A DNA stretch of 64,000 bases from Glandiceps talaboti (GCF_964340395.1 NC_135564.1:6318861-6382860), one strand, 5' to 3'; shown: positions 25,326 to 39,195, counted from the stretch's first letter. Made by a program: numbers and translations. Notes: generated by a model from the letters alone, not told the origin.

Positions 25326-25657
25326 CATTATACCATGCACAAGCCAAGATATTATCATTGAACAGAAAATATGGATTATATACCCTGGTCATTCTATATC
25401 ACAACAACCTGTGTCTACATCACTGGTTCTGTGGTGCTTGAAATATGAGTCGAAACGTTCGAAATTATTTTTCTCAATTTTTCATGAATTATGCTTGAGG
25501 ATGTATGATTACATTATTCCCCAATATTTCAACTTCATTCAGCCAGAAAATATTCATGACATAAGGGTTTGTCACTACTCATCTAGTGATCATAGTGACA
25601 AGGCCCCTTAGGTCACTTGTATTTTCCTTCACTGAACAAAGAAAAATATTGGGGAAT
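25326..25657 (-). mobile_element. Dispersed hairpin-ended family F, copy 2
   Basis: Opposite orientation to copy 1. The tail terminus CATTATACCATGCACAAGCC comes first, then AACAGAAAATATGGATTATA. The best-preserved hairpin of the family follows at 25516-25657 (ATTCCCCAATATTT... to ...AAATATTGGGGAAT; arms about 60 bp). A 16-bp exact direct repeat (AATGATGAAAATAAAG) occurs at 25305 and 25685, just outside the two ends. Confidence 0.8.
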
Positions 25658-26437
25658 AAACATCTAATGGACATAAAAACAGCCAATGATGAAAATAAAG
25701 AACAATGCACAGTTGAAGCTTGTAGAGTGTATCAACCATCAGTAATCTTGAAATGCTTCTTTCCAAGATACTAGTATTAAACAACAAAATACCTTCATTT
25801 AGATCAGACATGCAAGTATCTCAATTTAGTAAGACTGAGGTTGAAATCAAACATTTGACTTATTTTTCTGCGAGTGGAAATGAAGACAATATTCAGTATT
25901 TGATGTTATCAGGTTTCAACTGTCTGTGTCTGTGTGTCTTTGTCAACTGTCTGCTCGACATGAAGTACAGATCTCTTTACTGATAATTCCACTAATTTCC
26001 AGCCTCTCTTCAACTCAACTTGGAATGAATTCTTTCATCAAATCAAATGAAAAACAGTATTTTGTGACAGTGTGGCTGCAATTTATCCCAGCAAAGTGCA
26101 TGGGACATCACGTTTTAGTTTATAGCCCAAACAATCAAAGACTAAATCTGAGAATGTGCTTGTAACAGTGAGAGTGTTTGTTATCAATGATAAAGGTAGT
26201 GATAATTTACATAGGTTACCAAGGTAAGAGGTTAAAAAACAACACAGAAATCCATGAAAATTTGTGTCTGGCTTCCTCCTTTTGTTACCAGGATTTCGAA
26301 AACTCAGCAAAACATTGGACAATATCACATTATATTAATTATAACATTTCTCAAATGTTTGTACCATTTATGAATTATAGACAAATATGACTATATATTT
26401 ACATTATTAACTTGATATAATAATACTATATCATACT

Positions 26438-26725
26438 AATGCCAAATTGTACACATTTCAACAGAAAATGCAGAATTTATGTCCAAGTCATTTTACATCA
26501 CAACAACATCCCATCTACATAATTGGTTCTGATTGAACACAATATGAGTGAAAATGTTAAGAATGGTCATAATTACTTTGGACTATTTGTATAAATTAAC
26601 ATTATTGACTGCAATATGTTATTACATACTTAGGCCAAATTGTATGAATTTGAAAAAAAAATATACAGAATTCAAGCCATGGTCATTTTACATGACAACA
26701 TCAAGTATCTATATCACTTTAGATA
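26438..26725 (-). mobile_element. Two decayed tail fragments of family F
   Basis: Sequences at 26438-26560 (CAACAGAAAATGCAGAATTT, then CATCACAACAACATCCCATC, then ATTGGTTCTG) and 26630-26725 match only the tail portion of copy 2, without the hairpin. They may be old copies or a tandem duplication of the tail. Confidence 0.5.
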
Positions 26726-27649
26726 TAGGGTGGACAAAATATTAATCAAACTATAAACAACCGCCATAACTATTTTCCTTCTTTGTTTTCTGATATTTAG
26801 CTTGCACTATTAATCGCCAATAATTCTCATCTTTTGTTGATACCTAGTAATCATACAAATACACAAATACATGCACCTAATCAGACTCACTATTTTACAC
26901 AAGGATGACTATGTGTCATTAATAGGACATAAATAAAAAAGAGAACTGAGAATACTCCATTGTATTGAACTGACCTGACAACTGCTTAGTGCCACTGCCA
27001 TACATGTAACTGCATTGACTGATTTACACGAAATCACAGCACTTCTAAACTTATAAATCACACATTTTAACACCTCAGGCAAAATACATCAATTTAACTG
27101 AAAATAGATTGCCTTCATGAAAAAATGCATGCGAATTTGGACAAATCATTAGCTGCGCTAGCTAGCTGAAAGGGGACAAGGTATGCAGTGGTCAACTTAT
27201 TGCAATCACTTAACTGGTCTACAAATGAGGTTGGCAAGGTAATTCAAATTTTACATTTTTTACTTGGGTTGTTGTTTATATTTGCTTATTTGTATAAGTG
27301 TATATTTATTTGCCCCAAGATTATTCATAAATTCTAATGAAATACAAGGAGATGGAATCAAATTTCGCACAATATTTAAACATAAATCCTTAAAAATAAA
27401 AACTAATTCATATCATAATCGGTTCAAAAATAAACTGATTTCCTCTTTGAAAATTTGTGTTTGTCATTTTTAAATATTGTTTGTGGAAACACAAATACAG
27501 TGCACTTAAAATTCTAAAGAAGGTAGACAAAAGACTACGCCATCTCATGATAATCTTCAAAAACAAAAGTTAAAATGCTCTTCTAATGTTTGTTCAAATA
27601 GAGACTAGAACCAATGCAAATCATTTGAAAAGTTAGCAGTCCAGTACAG
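26726..27649. other. Unique AT-rich DNA
   Basis: No gene or element recognised. Confidence 0.4.
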
Positions 27650-27948
27650 TAGTCTAGAGGCTATCCACGCCTTTAAAGATCTCTCCACCCCATCTAGATC
27701 AATGAGTATCCTGAATCAAAAGTTGTTCAAGCAGATGAGTAAACGATGATATATAAAACAATGTAAAAGTAGCATCCTGATTTAAACAAATGTACCATAT
27801 TTGGACATTATGTAACCACCCCAAATAAACACTAACTTATCATTGGTCAGACATGATGTCACTGACTATGTAGTTGGCTTGATTTGAATTTGAAATTTCA
27901 CCTCAGGAACGTGAACAGATATTTGAAGCCAGGATAGCCTCTAGACTA
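27650..27948. mobile_element. Short terminal-inverted-repeat element, 299 bp
   Basis: TAGTCTAGAGGCTATCC at 27650-27666 is exactly inverted at 27932-27948. The match continues imperfectly inward for about 20 more bp (CTTTAAAGATCTCT against CTTCAAATATCTGT). Both ends finish in TA, which would suit a Tc1/mariner-type TA target, but this is inference. No transposase inside. No second copy in the window. Confidence 0.6.
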
Positions 27949-30763
27949 GTAGCCCTGTCATCTCAATCCGGATGTCACGATTATCGTCTTTATTTCAGTT
28001 TTACACATGTTTATTTCAGTCACATCAATAAATGATATTCTAAAAAAGATTACACCTACGCAGTCATGGTTAATCCTAAACTACTATTTAGCATGAATAA
28101 AAGCGTTAAGTTACAAAACTGAACAAAAAAATTACATTGACACCTGTTTCTAATGACGTAATATGTAAATTTTCTAGATGTAATACAGACTCCTGATGGA
28201 CAAACTGTTTTTGTTTACACATATGATTTATTAACATTGTTTCCCACATTTACAAGGATATAAGACACCACCCCCACCTCCACCCCCATTTCAAGTATTA
28301 ATAGTGTCTAAAATGTCAAAAACAGACAAGGGACAAATATGTTTGCTACAAACCCCCAAACAGTTTAGTCAGGAATATGTGCAAAATGGCATAGATTATT
28401 ATGTGGGGCTTTTTCAAGACAGAAAAGAACCTTTTTTCCCCACTTAATGAAAAGATATGGTACTATTAAGTTTGACATCAAGGTCTGCCAGGGTACTATG
28501 TTTCTAATGAAATAGACATGAAATGTATTTATCAGGTTGTGAAAAGATGTGTTTTTTAATGTTCAAATCACTCCATGTGTGGCCAAGTTGAAATAAGTTA
28601 ATTAACCATTGGCACCAGTTAGCAACAAAACTGACAAGAAATACTAACAGGATTTACACTAAAAAAGAAGGGCTCTTTATTCATGATTATGTAACAGATG
28701 TCTTATTTCACAGTCAATTAGATCACCATGACAACAGTCTTAAGAGCAAGTAATTTCAACATGATGACTATTTTGAGAGCTTAATCTTATTATTTGTTGC
28801 TAGGTGATGGACTGGAAGAGAAGCGGCAATAATTCAACTTCATTTCCAGCCATTTGCAGTTTTATCAGGGTGATTAGAAAACACTGGTGCTAGCCATAAA
28901 TACATCAGGATATTAGAGTAGCTTTTCAAGCAATTTCTTTAGATTTTCTTCTCTCCTAATGAGAGTTGTGAGCAGCATGCTAGCAACCACTGTACAGAAA
29001 TATGTCTGGAGGCACATTTGTACCAAAGTAACTACGGTAACCCGTTCATTTCATTCACATTCACATCAACTCTTGTGAGGACTGTTTTTCATCACATGTA
29101 CTTCATTTATATTCATGTAAGTGCACTCAATAAACTTTCAAGAATAAAGTTGTCCTTCTTATAAGCAACATGTTGCCATGATACAATACATGAGTCACAG
29201 TGTGAGGTACATACTATATGCCTCACATCAAAAGACTGATGTCGGCCATTTTGAATCGAAACCACTCCTTTGTGCATGAATCAATTCTGACCTTATGAAA
29301 ACTAAGTAAAAATGAAAATAAATAGGCAGCAAAATATTCCAAAATAGGCAGCAATAAATTACAAAGTGAACAATTTAATAATTGTAAAAAGGATATTTTC
29401 TTTTTTAAAGTCTGATTCAAATGGAAATGACGTACAGATAATCTGAGTCCAGTTATATGTGGAATGAGACTCCATATAAGTATACCAGCTCTTGAATTGC
29501 ATAATTACATGTACATGTACACAGTGAATTCAATGACTCACAATCAAACTAGTCACTCCTTTTGAGCTCATCAAATTTTGAACAATTTGAGGGTTTTTTT
29601 CTTTGTTTTTCATTCCAAAATGAACACTGATAGACAATCTGCATGCACTAGAAAAGTGTGTGGTGACAAATTTATTCCTCATTTCAAACACAGAAACATA
29701 AAAATGATAAATTTAAATCTCAGCATGCACATTGAGTTAGGTAAGTGACTACTTTCCAAGATCGTGAGAAGAAACTAAATATTGATAATTAATATTCAGC
29801 AAGAGTTGTGAACATGACACTTGTAATCAAAGTCACAACTTACTATAAATGCATCCCTAGTTTATCTATAAGTATGATCTCCTGCATTTTGACGTTTCGA
29901 AATTTTTCTATAAGTAGTCCTCCTTCACCACTTGGTAATTGCTTTCCATTTGAAAACTGATTAGATCATCTGCTTCTAATGACTATAATGACATAGAAGA
30001 GACTCAAGGGGGTCATTATCTGACGCGTTGGCAGTCATCTTCTTACTCCAACCGGGTTTCCTTCTCAAAGTCAAAGGCACACCTTAGTCTTGTACCAAAT
30101 CTCTCAGGCAATCAAAATTGATAACAATCTAGATGATCAAACACACACCTCGTGTTACTTTTTAAGAAGTATAGATGATGAGGGCTGAATCATTTCGTTT
30201 AATGTTACATATCCTGTTCCCTGACGTATATCTATTTCGGACAGAGATAAGAATTAAATATTTGCAATAACCCCATCCATCAAACATATCATAAGTTAGG
30301 CTTGACTTGGTCGTAGGTAGAAGGGTATGCAGTCATGTACAATGTATATAAATATCCAAGTACCTAATATGTTTGACTGCGATTCTTTTCCTCCAATGAG
30401 GTTGAACTCATACAATTCGATGAATATACATTTTTAGCATATATATTTTCAACCTCTCCCACACTCCATTCCCACTCAAACACACTCCTCACAGTAGTTG
30501 TGAACTAATACTATCAGACAGACTACATCCACCACATTAACTTACTGTCAGAACCAGCTGACCCAATGTAAATTGTTTTGTCACTGGCTTGGATTTACTT
30601 CTTAGGATTTAAATAACATACAGATATGTTATGTTGAAGCTTAGATCTATCAAAGCCACACTTATCTACGTCAATGCTACCACTGCATGACTGATGATGA
30701 AAGATTACAGGAAATTATTGAGCTGATGCTAAGATGGCTATTAAGGTCATCTTGAAAAAAAAA
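27949..30763. other. Unique DNA, no gene supported
   Basis: A C-rich run at 28267-28288 (G-rich on the minus strand) is the only compositional feature. Short open frames only. Confidence 0.4.
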
Positions 30764-31375
30764 AATTTCTATCAGAATTAAATATTTGAAGTCACCTACT
30801 CTATATCTACAGGACTCTCTATCCGATTTAACATTTGAAAGCATCTAACCAATATCTTGAAAACAAGATTTCTATCATTAAAATCACATCATCCTGTATC
30901 AACAGAAACTTTCCATCAGCAGTGAACACTTGAAATCACCTCACCCTGTATCTACAGAAACTTTCCATCAGCAGTGAACACTTGAAATCACCTCACCCTG
31001 TATCTACAGAAACTTTCCATCAGCAGTGAATACTTGAAATCACCTCACCCTGTATCTACAGAAACTTTCCATCAGCAGTGAACACTTGAAATCACCTCAC
31101 CCTGTATCTACAGAAAATTTCCATCAGCAGTGAACACTTGAAATCACCTCACCCTGTATCTACAAAAACTTACCATCAGCACTAAACATTTAAAATCACC
31201 TCAACCTGTATCTACAAACACTTTCCATCAGCAGTAAACACTTGAAATCACCTCACCCTATGTGTGTGAAAAAAAACTTCATAAACATGTGAAGTTATCT
31301 CACCGTACATCTCATAAAAAAAAAATTACTATCAGCATCGAACATTTGAACACACCTTACCCAATATCTGAAAAA
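30764..31375 (+). repeat. 52-bp minisatellite with decayed edges
   Basis: The core at 30906-31260 has about seven head-to-tail units, each beginning AAACTTTCCATCAGCAGTGA and containing CACCTCACCCTGTATCTACA. The central units are nearly identical. About three diverged units precede the core (from 30764) and two follow (to about 31375). Freshly homogenised units in the middle with old units at the edges are typical of arrays maintained by unequal exchange. Confidence 0.95.
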
Positions 31376-34300
31376 CAATTGCATTGCATTGAAAATTTTC
31401 GGGTTCAATGACAAAACCAAAAGTATACTCATGAATATCTGCAAATTCTCAATTGGATATCACAAGATTACTTTCATAAGGTGTGAATTTTGTTCAGAGT
31501 AAACATTCTGCAGTCAGCGTGCTAAAATTATCGTTTTAAACGCTTGACAATACCGAGTACAAAATTTGTCATTTATATGAACAGTTTCCCAACAAATTTA
31601 ATAATCATTCTGGTATAGTCATATGTCCCTCATATATCTTATCACTGTTCACAATAAAAAACACTACACATATGTCCTACATTGTGATAAATTATAATTG
31701 AATGTTACTGAATATTTCCTACTTCTGTCTCTATACAATGAATTGATGTATCAATATATTAACTGAATGATACATTGTCTTCACATACTGCTCATAAAAA
31801 AAAAGATCCACAACCAAACATTTACCTTAACGAACATTTTTTTATTCTGAACGCATTTCTCAACAATTTGTCCAAAAAAGACTGTAGGATATGAACTAGT
31901 AAATTCCATGATTGATTAACTCCAATCAAGCAAATTAAAAATAGCAGAGTCAACAGCCCTTCATCAAACTGAAGGACACAATTATATGCATATGTTACCG
32001 TTATTAGTTAATCAGCCATTATTATAAGAGCAAATGCAATCAGCAGACATGCAAGAACTTGAGATAATGAAAAAAACTTGAACTTTGAAAGTAAATTAGA
32101 TTTAAGGGACTGAATCTGTCAATCTTTCCCATCATGCAACGCTTTCTTAACACTGGAAGGGCAGCCAACTTCATATAGCTTAATCAACTTAGTATGATTA
32201 AATTCAACACAACAACACAAATCAAAGCTTTCTTGTTCCCTACAAAAATTCATGACCAGATTACCTAGTTAGAAAATTAATTCAATTCCATGAATTCTGT
32301 AAATATTTAATCAGATTGAGAGCTAGGGATCAACATGGGCTGAAATCTATAGAATAATAATCGCCAAAATATATGTATTATGCCAAATAAAGATATGTAA
32401 TGTAAATTTACAAAATCTGTACAAACATTCTCAATTTTTTGAATACACAGAAAAGTATATAGGAAGAGATACTTTCTCAAGTAGTTAGTATACAACTAAT
32501 GGTTAATGAAGTATGGATGTTTGAATAGTGTTTCCACAATGGAGGCTGGTAAAATAAAATACAATAATACATCATTGTAATAGGATATGCTGAATCACTT
32601 GAATGAATATGAAACATTTTACAAATATTTAGTAATGAAAATTTCTACTCACAAAAACTACATATCAACTGAGAGTCCATAATCATTTATTCTCAAAATT
32701 TACAAATACTTTCACACTTCCCTTTACCCATTGGTACAGAACAAAGAGGAGAAAATCAAATAACAATAAGCTAAAAGACATTTTTTTAAAATGAAAACCA
32801 TGATAAAAAGCAAAGTTGAAGCTAAACACCAGTTTTCAACCAAGATTGTATTTACATCTTCCCCGTCACAAAAGAGAATGCAATGTAAATCAGCATTCCT
32901 GTAAATGATCCCATCTCATCTTGCCCATTTCATCTCGCCCATCAAAACAGAAAGTACATGTAAATCATCACTCCTGTTATTTAAATCATGCTGGTGATTA
33001 AAGTCCTAAACTTGATTGCCATTCAATATCTACATACAATCACCATTGGCTAGCAGTTCACTGAGATTTTATCTTATCAAAATTACTCAATTTTAACATC
33101 ATTTGAGTTGTATACCAGAGGAGACTTTTAATCAGAGAGTGAAGTAAATGGATTAATCATCAACTCTGATATCACAAACCAATGTCAATATAATTCAAGC
33201 TTACTGGTCCTAATGTAAGCATCATTAAAACAGAATTCAGTCATGAATTTTTTATTTCGATATCCTACAATTTTATTATGAATATAAAGTGTTAGTAATA
33301 ACTTGAAATATGAATTACTTAATTGCAGAACCTATCAATTTCACTTTAATGGATTTTGAATTTTTTTATTTCAATATATTCTATTAATTGGAATGAAATC
33401 TTGGAATATAACAATCTAACAGAGAGGCAAGAGATAAAATGAGCAGCTGCAATGATGTGAAATTCCTAAGAAAACATGTTATGCCCCTTTAAGTAGGCAA
33501 GACTGCATAATTATGTGATGTATATGGAGGTGAGATATGTGACAAAGTGTTACTGTTTACAATATGGCAGGCAACCCACCCTGGAAATGTTCACAACAAC
33601 ACAGAAGCAGCCAACCATGAATTCATCCCACTAGAGAGCCTAATTACTATTTAATTCCTCCATGAGTTGAGAGAAATTTGCATACAGGTCATGCATGAAA
33701 GTAGGTAGACAGGAAAAGAGACAACATTGTGTGACAGAAAAAAAAACTAGTATCCAGGTCCGTGTAACTTGAAGACAAACATCATGTAGTCTGATAGCGT
33801 GACTCTAGTTATAAACTTAAGAGAAGATGTACTCCCCTGGCCTTGTGTTATGGCACTCTACAGACATTACTTATGAGTTATGGGACTTACCTGTTAAAAT
33901 AAAAATTCTCATAAAGAATGATAAGTGACAATTCTTGATCATGATTTGATACCTATCACACATATCTTGGTACAAAGCTGGAATATCTATTGGCGAAGTT
34001 ATGAGGATCATGAAAAACATATGACATTACGCCATATGGATAAAACCTTTTAGTTATCAAATTCACAATTAAATTGTTGCTTGTTTATAATACTCCATCA
34101 AATGTCTTGTTCATGTCGTAATATAGGATGACAAATTTCATATATTATAATGATAAATCATAATTTTACTTGTGTAGATGTCACAGTTATAATAATTTTG
34201 TGATGCTTCAGGCACTCAATGTGATACATATTCAACAAGATGTGACAACTGTAAACCTTTCATGTGATAACTTCAAATCTGGTTGAAAAAGCTGTGTCTA

Positions 34301-37300
34301 TCCACAAGAGGTGGAATAATTTACTACACAAAGTACTCAGTAACAGCTTTCATTGAAATCAATTGACAAACACACACGTTCCAGTTTTTGGAATGATAGG
34401 AGGGCTTTTCCATAGGTCTCCTTCAGAGAAGTTAATACAGTCCCAAATGACTGCAATGATAGCACTAAATTAGCATACAGATTGGATGGGAGGGAAACTC
34501 TGACATGACGACACATACTTTTATCAGCAGTATTCAAAATGAAGTTGGTTTTAATACCATGCTGAACTAGTCTTGATATAAGATTTATTTGGTATATGTC
34601 AGCAGACATAGTGAATGCATTTATTTAGTATGTATCAGTGCACAGAATGAATACATATAAAGAGGCCAATTTTCAATTTAAATGGCCATACTGGTGTGCA
34701 TTGCCATCAATGAATGATTAACTGTATCTTAAACTATACCTTGTATGTGATTAGACTCTAACATTTTGACTAGCTTTTCTTTTTTGTTTCATTGTACATG
34801 TGTCAGAAAACATTTTCTTTAAGTTCCAGATGACACCTTTAGTCTTGATGAAATCAGGGTAAGTCATTCACGTCGTCTCTGACTCAAACTCTGTCTATTC
34901 TACTATAAAAGACCCACTTTAGTATTCACAGGTATATGTCATTCTTCCAGGCTGTTAGACAGACTACGTCAAAGCAATGCACGTGAATTTGCATATAAAT
35001 TTGAGTCATATTATTCAAGTGTCCCTGGTCAATGAGTAGCTAATTCCACTTGCATCAAGTGTCGCCATTTCTTTCCAAAACTGCCTATTTTCCACACTTG
35101 AAAGACCAAATCAGCTGGTCCACTTCTTGCTGAGATTGTAGTATTGTATCCTAATGACGGTTTAAATTTCTGTCAATAATGGCTAAAATGAGGCCTGGAT
35201 TGACATGAATCTAATTCAAACACAGCTAACACGACAACTGCAATAGTTAAGAATTCAAATCTCTGAAAGGTTAACAAGCTAGACAGCTTGAATGACACAA
35301 AATGGTGAATGTGGCGTTATCAGCAAATACGTGTTTAGTATTCTGACCAGCACACTTGCCCATTTAAGCTTGTAACAAGACTGAACGCTGCAGATTGAAC
35401 CATTTCGTTGATAAACTTTTGTGTTTCATACATGATTTAACTACATGTACATGTACAGTTACTTTACACATAGTCTCTGCAGTGTTTTTTCTTGCCAATA
35501 CCTTTGCTCACTTCAGTTTTTGGCAGACCGGGTATCAAAATGTTTTTTGAAGTCTTTTAAATGTTTATAAAGGGGTGCAATCTCAAGAAAGTGACAGAAA
35601 CTTGTCCTGCTATGATCACAACTTGATTTATTTTGGTTTTGACTGTCATCAGGAAGGAATGATCATACATTTTCTGCAGATTATCAAACACAAATTATTA
35701 TGAAATGGAAAAAATTCAATTGTTAATCCTCTTTGTGCCTGGCTGAGGGTGGGGGTATTTGTACCCAAAATGCTAAAAGTTGGGAAAACAGGATTAATTT
35801 CTCTTTCAATCAAATGAACAGAAAATCATATAATTATTATGGCATAAAACACCCACGTAACTACATTTTGTATATTGCTGTTATTTTTTTAATGTATCAG
35901 AAGTGTAATTATTTATTTTCGCAGGAGATTTATAGAACTAATATTCCTTATAAACAGGAATAAAACAATATACCAAATCAGTATAAATCTAGCAAAAATT
36001 TTTTTTTATATTTTTATATTATTTTATGATTATGTTGAAATGCTGGGAACCATTTTGTATGCTATTCTAATGCTGTCATATAAACATCGATAGATAATTG
36101 CACGTTTTAGCTGTTCAGCCCACTATTTGAAAATAGAAGCTGTGGAAGATATGGTATTGAAAGACGATATTGTATTTGCACTCTTTGGGATATGTGAGAG
36201 GTAGTGGATAAATTTCATTTTCTTTTTGAAATTTAAACTTTTTGATAAGTATCACAAAAAAATTCCTCAGCATTTTTATTCTCCTTAATCTTATGATAAG
36301 TTTATTGAAATAATGTGAACAAATGATGACAACTTACTGCAAAATTAGCTGTATTCCACTTTCATGCTCTTTCTTTTATGAAAGAGGCAGATGATTTGTA
36401 GCAAAAACTTTATTCATGTAAGTCATGAACATAGAATTGTAAATATTTGTATTTTGGGCTAATGGCAATGAACTTAAATAAATGATTAATACTGCAATAG
36501 TAAATGAGTAAACAATAACTAATAAATAATTTACTATTTTAACACGTAATAATTTCTGTTTTACTGTTAATGTTTTGTACATGTCTGTGCCTAAATTATC
36601 ACATTTCAAAGTACAAAAAATGTAGTGTAGAAACACATGACGATTAAATGATAAACTAAGGAGTCTACATAAAATGGTTCCTATAAAATTATGTGACCTT
36701 TGGTCAACTCTAGTGTCTGTGTGACAGTAAAAAGAAACATTTAATAGTTTCTTGAATTATTCATCAAAGCAATGGAACATGACCCACTCTGGCCAGTAAC
36801 TTCAATAGACTTTCCACAAAAAGTGCTTTTAGCGTAAATGGCCAGGCAGGAAACAAGTAATAAAATCGCGGAGACACGTACATTAGCAATGACTGAAAAT
36901 GGCAAGCAAATCAAAAGGTGTAATAATTAGAGGTAGGGACATCAAAACCCATCTGTACAAATTGTCATCATGACTAAACATGTGTGAAAAAAGCTTTTCA
37001 GAGCACATTTATTACTTTTAATAAATTTGATGAAAAGAGTCCTTCATTATAGCAAGGTTGGATGAAAATACACATCTGATCTGGCATTTATAATGGTAAT
37101 CATGTGGTTTATATTATGTTTGTATTTGTTTTCATCAAAATACAGCTCATGTGACATTCACATATATCCCATTACTATATTCTCATATCATTATGCTTAT
37201 ATCGTCATACTTTACATGCAGGTAGAAATCAGTCAGAATAACACTTATCAAACAAGAATATGACAAAAAGTATAAATATTATTATATATTTATCGCAAAT

Positions 37301-37739
37301 AACATCAGAAAATATGAACTAAAGTACCGTTTTAATGATTTCAGAATTCAGTATGGAAGGGTAAGATTTATATGTCACCATTAAAATTTTCAGAAGCGAT
37401 TTCTGATCTACTTACAAAAAGTAATTTAAAATTTAAGCTTCTTTCCTTAATGTTGCAAAATTGTGAATCCTTTAACATCATTGACACAAAATATATGAAA
37501 ACAGCTAAGATGTACAGACGCCTCCTTAAAGCATGACAAAGTAGTAATAATGAGACACGAATATCATTAAACTTAGTTTGCTGTCTCACAATTTTGACAT
37601 AGATGCTATAAATTCTATTCTTTTCTTTAATACTCATTGTTCCAATCCTTACCTATGATAGAAAGTTGATTTGTAAAATCTCATAATAACATCATCTTAA
37701 AAGCTAAAGAGATATTAAACTGAGCTGCCAAACAAAGTT
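31376..37739. other. Unique AT-rich DNA, no gene supported
   Basis: Contains weakly repeated segments at 32866-32990 and 34560-34660 and a 90-codon minus-strand frame at 34337-34609 that I do not recognise. A minus-strand AACAG|GTAAGT junction lies at 33890/33891. None proves a gene. Confidence 0.35.
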
Positions 37740-37749
37740 AAACCCAAAC

Positions 37750-38115
37750 AAATATGACAGAACACCATGACATGTGAGTGAAAGTGTGGCATACTCAGGG
37801 TAAATGTACGAGTGCTTGCAGTGTTGTCTGTACCCGTACTTCCATGAGCATAGCGAGCACAAATGCAAATACCGACACTGGAACTCAAGTGGCCTGGGGT
37901 TCTGTTATTATTACATATGTTCATCTGAAACAGCAAATTTCTTTAAAAATCATAAAAATCATACGTTGCGATTTCATATAGCGAACTATCACATCCTCAT
38001 TTGCATATCATTTGCATGCAGGTATGTAATAATGTTTTCGGTATTGTACTGCAGTGAAAATACCAATGGCATGTGCGAGCACCAGTGAAAATAATCTCTG
38101 GTACATATGTAATAC
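37750..38115 (+). mobile_element. Dispersed family C, copy 1
   Basis: Shares with 47290-47715, in the same order and orientation: GTGGCATACTCAGGGTA, GTGCTTGC, TTCATGAG-like words, GGGTTCTGT..TTATTACATAT, ATCTGAAACAGCAAATTT, CATGCAGGTATGTAATAATG versus CATGCAATAATG, TTTTCGGT, and CTGGTACATATGT. Identity is moderate, so the copies are old. No terminal inverted repeats or ORFs identify the class; a SINE or MITE remnant is possible. Confidence 0.6.
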
Positions 38116-38242
38116 TATTTCTTTAAATTGCACCACTTTGATTCAATGTATAATGATCTATTCAAATCCATACTTGTCATATTTGACATTTTTGTATATT
38201 AAGTCAAAAGCAGTAAAAGAAAACATGTTTTGTATAAAGTAT

Positions 38243-38319
38243 GTTTGAAAAAGATGACGACGTTGTAAGGGAAAAGTGAAGTTTGAAAAAAGATGATGAC
38301 TTAACAGGTGAAAAGTGAA
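38243..38319 (+). repeat. 38-bp tandem duplication
   Basis: GTTTGAAAAAGATGACGACG at 38243 and GTTTGAAAAAAGATGATGAC at 38281 begin two copies, each ending GAAAAGTGAA. Confidence 0.8.
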
Positions 38320-38796
38320 TTTTAAGTGTCTGATTACTTCTTGGACCTAAACTTTCTGAATTTAGTTTTAAAAAATGGGATGAATTTTAAGTTTTCAATT
38401 ACACAAAAATGTGATAAAGATGTTCATCATGAAAGTGCAAAGAAGCTCACGAATGTGATGAAGCAAGATGTCAAGTATAAACAGACAAAACTACAAGTTT
38501 AAAGAGTGGGTTTTTGAGTGATTTACTGCTTGAGTAGCGTGAGATGGCATAATCCATTGATAGTCAAGCCATGCAATCTATTGTAGCAGGTCATACTGAC
38601 GTTCTAGATACATAGACAGTAAAAGAGAATTCAAGTTAATGCAGTGTCATTAAAAGAAAGTATGTCTTGGGAGGATATAGGCAGATCTATCATCACTTAA
38701 GTCATGTTTACGAACACGGAAACAGCGTCTTAAATCGTGTCTTACAAATATTAGAGAGGATTTCTTTTTAATTGTGTCTATTCATTTAACAGAATG
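38320..38796. other. Unique DNA with a few CpGs
   Basis: A mildly CpG-richer stretch at 38705-38745 (ACGAACACGGAAACAGCG). No ORF. Confidence 0.3.
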
Positions 38797-39195
38797 TTAA
38801 TTTAGTTGTCCTGACGACCTGTAACGGTGACACATTTCATCTGAAAGACGAACTTGAATGCCACCGTGATTCATTTTGAACTCAACTTGAAGTGTTACTC
38901 AATTATATCTTGAATCATCTCAATTTAGTATTAAATTGTGTTTACATTTGATGATAAACTTCAGGAAATCTTGCATTCAAACTCAGCATAAACCAATTAA
39001 TAGAAAGTAAATTTAGTTATCATTAATACACTTTTTAAGAGGTGTTCCATCATCTGAAAGATACCTGGAGTACATCTTAGTCATATACACAACTTCCAGT
39101 GTTACTAAATTAAGCACATTTTAAATCATCTCAAATATTGGCTATATTTGCTATATTTGACGAAAAACTCCAACAAATCTTGCAACTTACTAATG
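38797..39195 (+). repeat. Old ~210-bp tandem duplication
   Basis: Copy 1 (about 38797-38985) and copy 2 (about 39008-39195) share in order TTTAGTT(G/A)TC, CATCTGAAAGA, AGTGTTACT(C)AA, TGAATCATCTCAA / TAAATCATCTCAA, a TTTGATGATAAACT / TTTGACGAAAAACT block, and AAATCTTGCA. The spacing is 209-211 bp throughout, with substantial divergence. Confidence 0.75.

Noticed and set aside
24046-25811. Several 60-100-codon frames on both strands
   Set aside because: They lie in or beside family F copies and reflect its stop-poor hairpin arms; no homology seen.
34337-34609. 90-codon minus-strand frame with a natural-looking peptide
   Set aside because: No domain recognised. There is an acceptor-like TTGCAG inside but no good donor follows.
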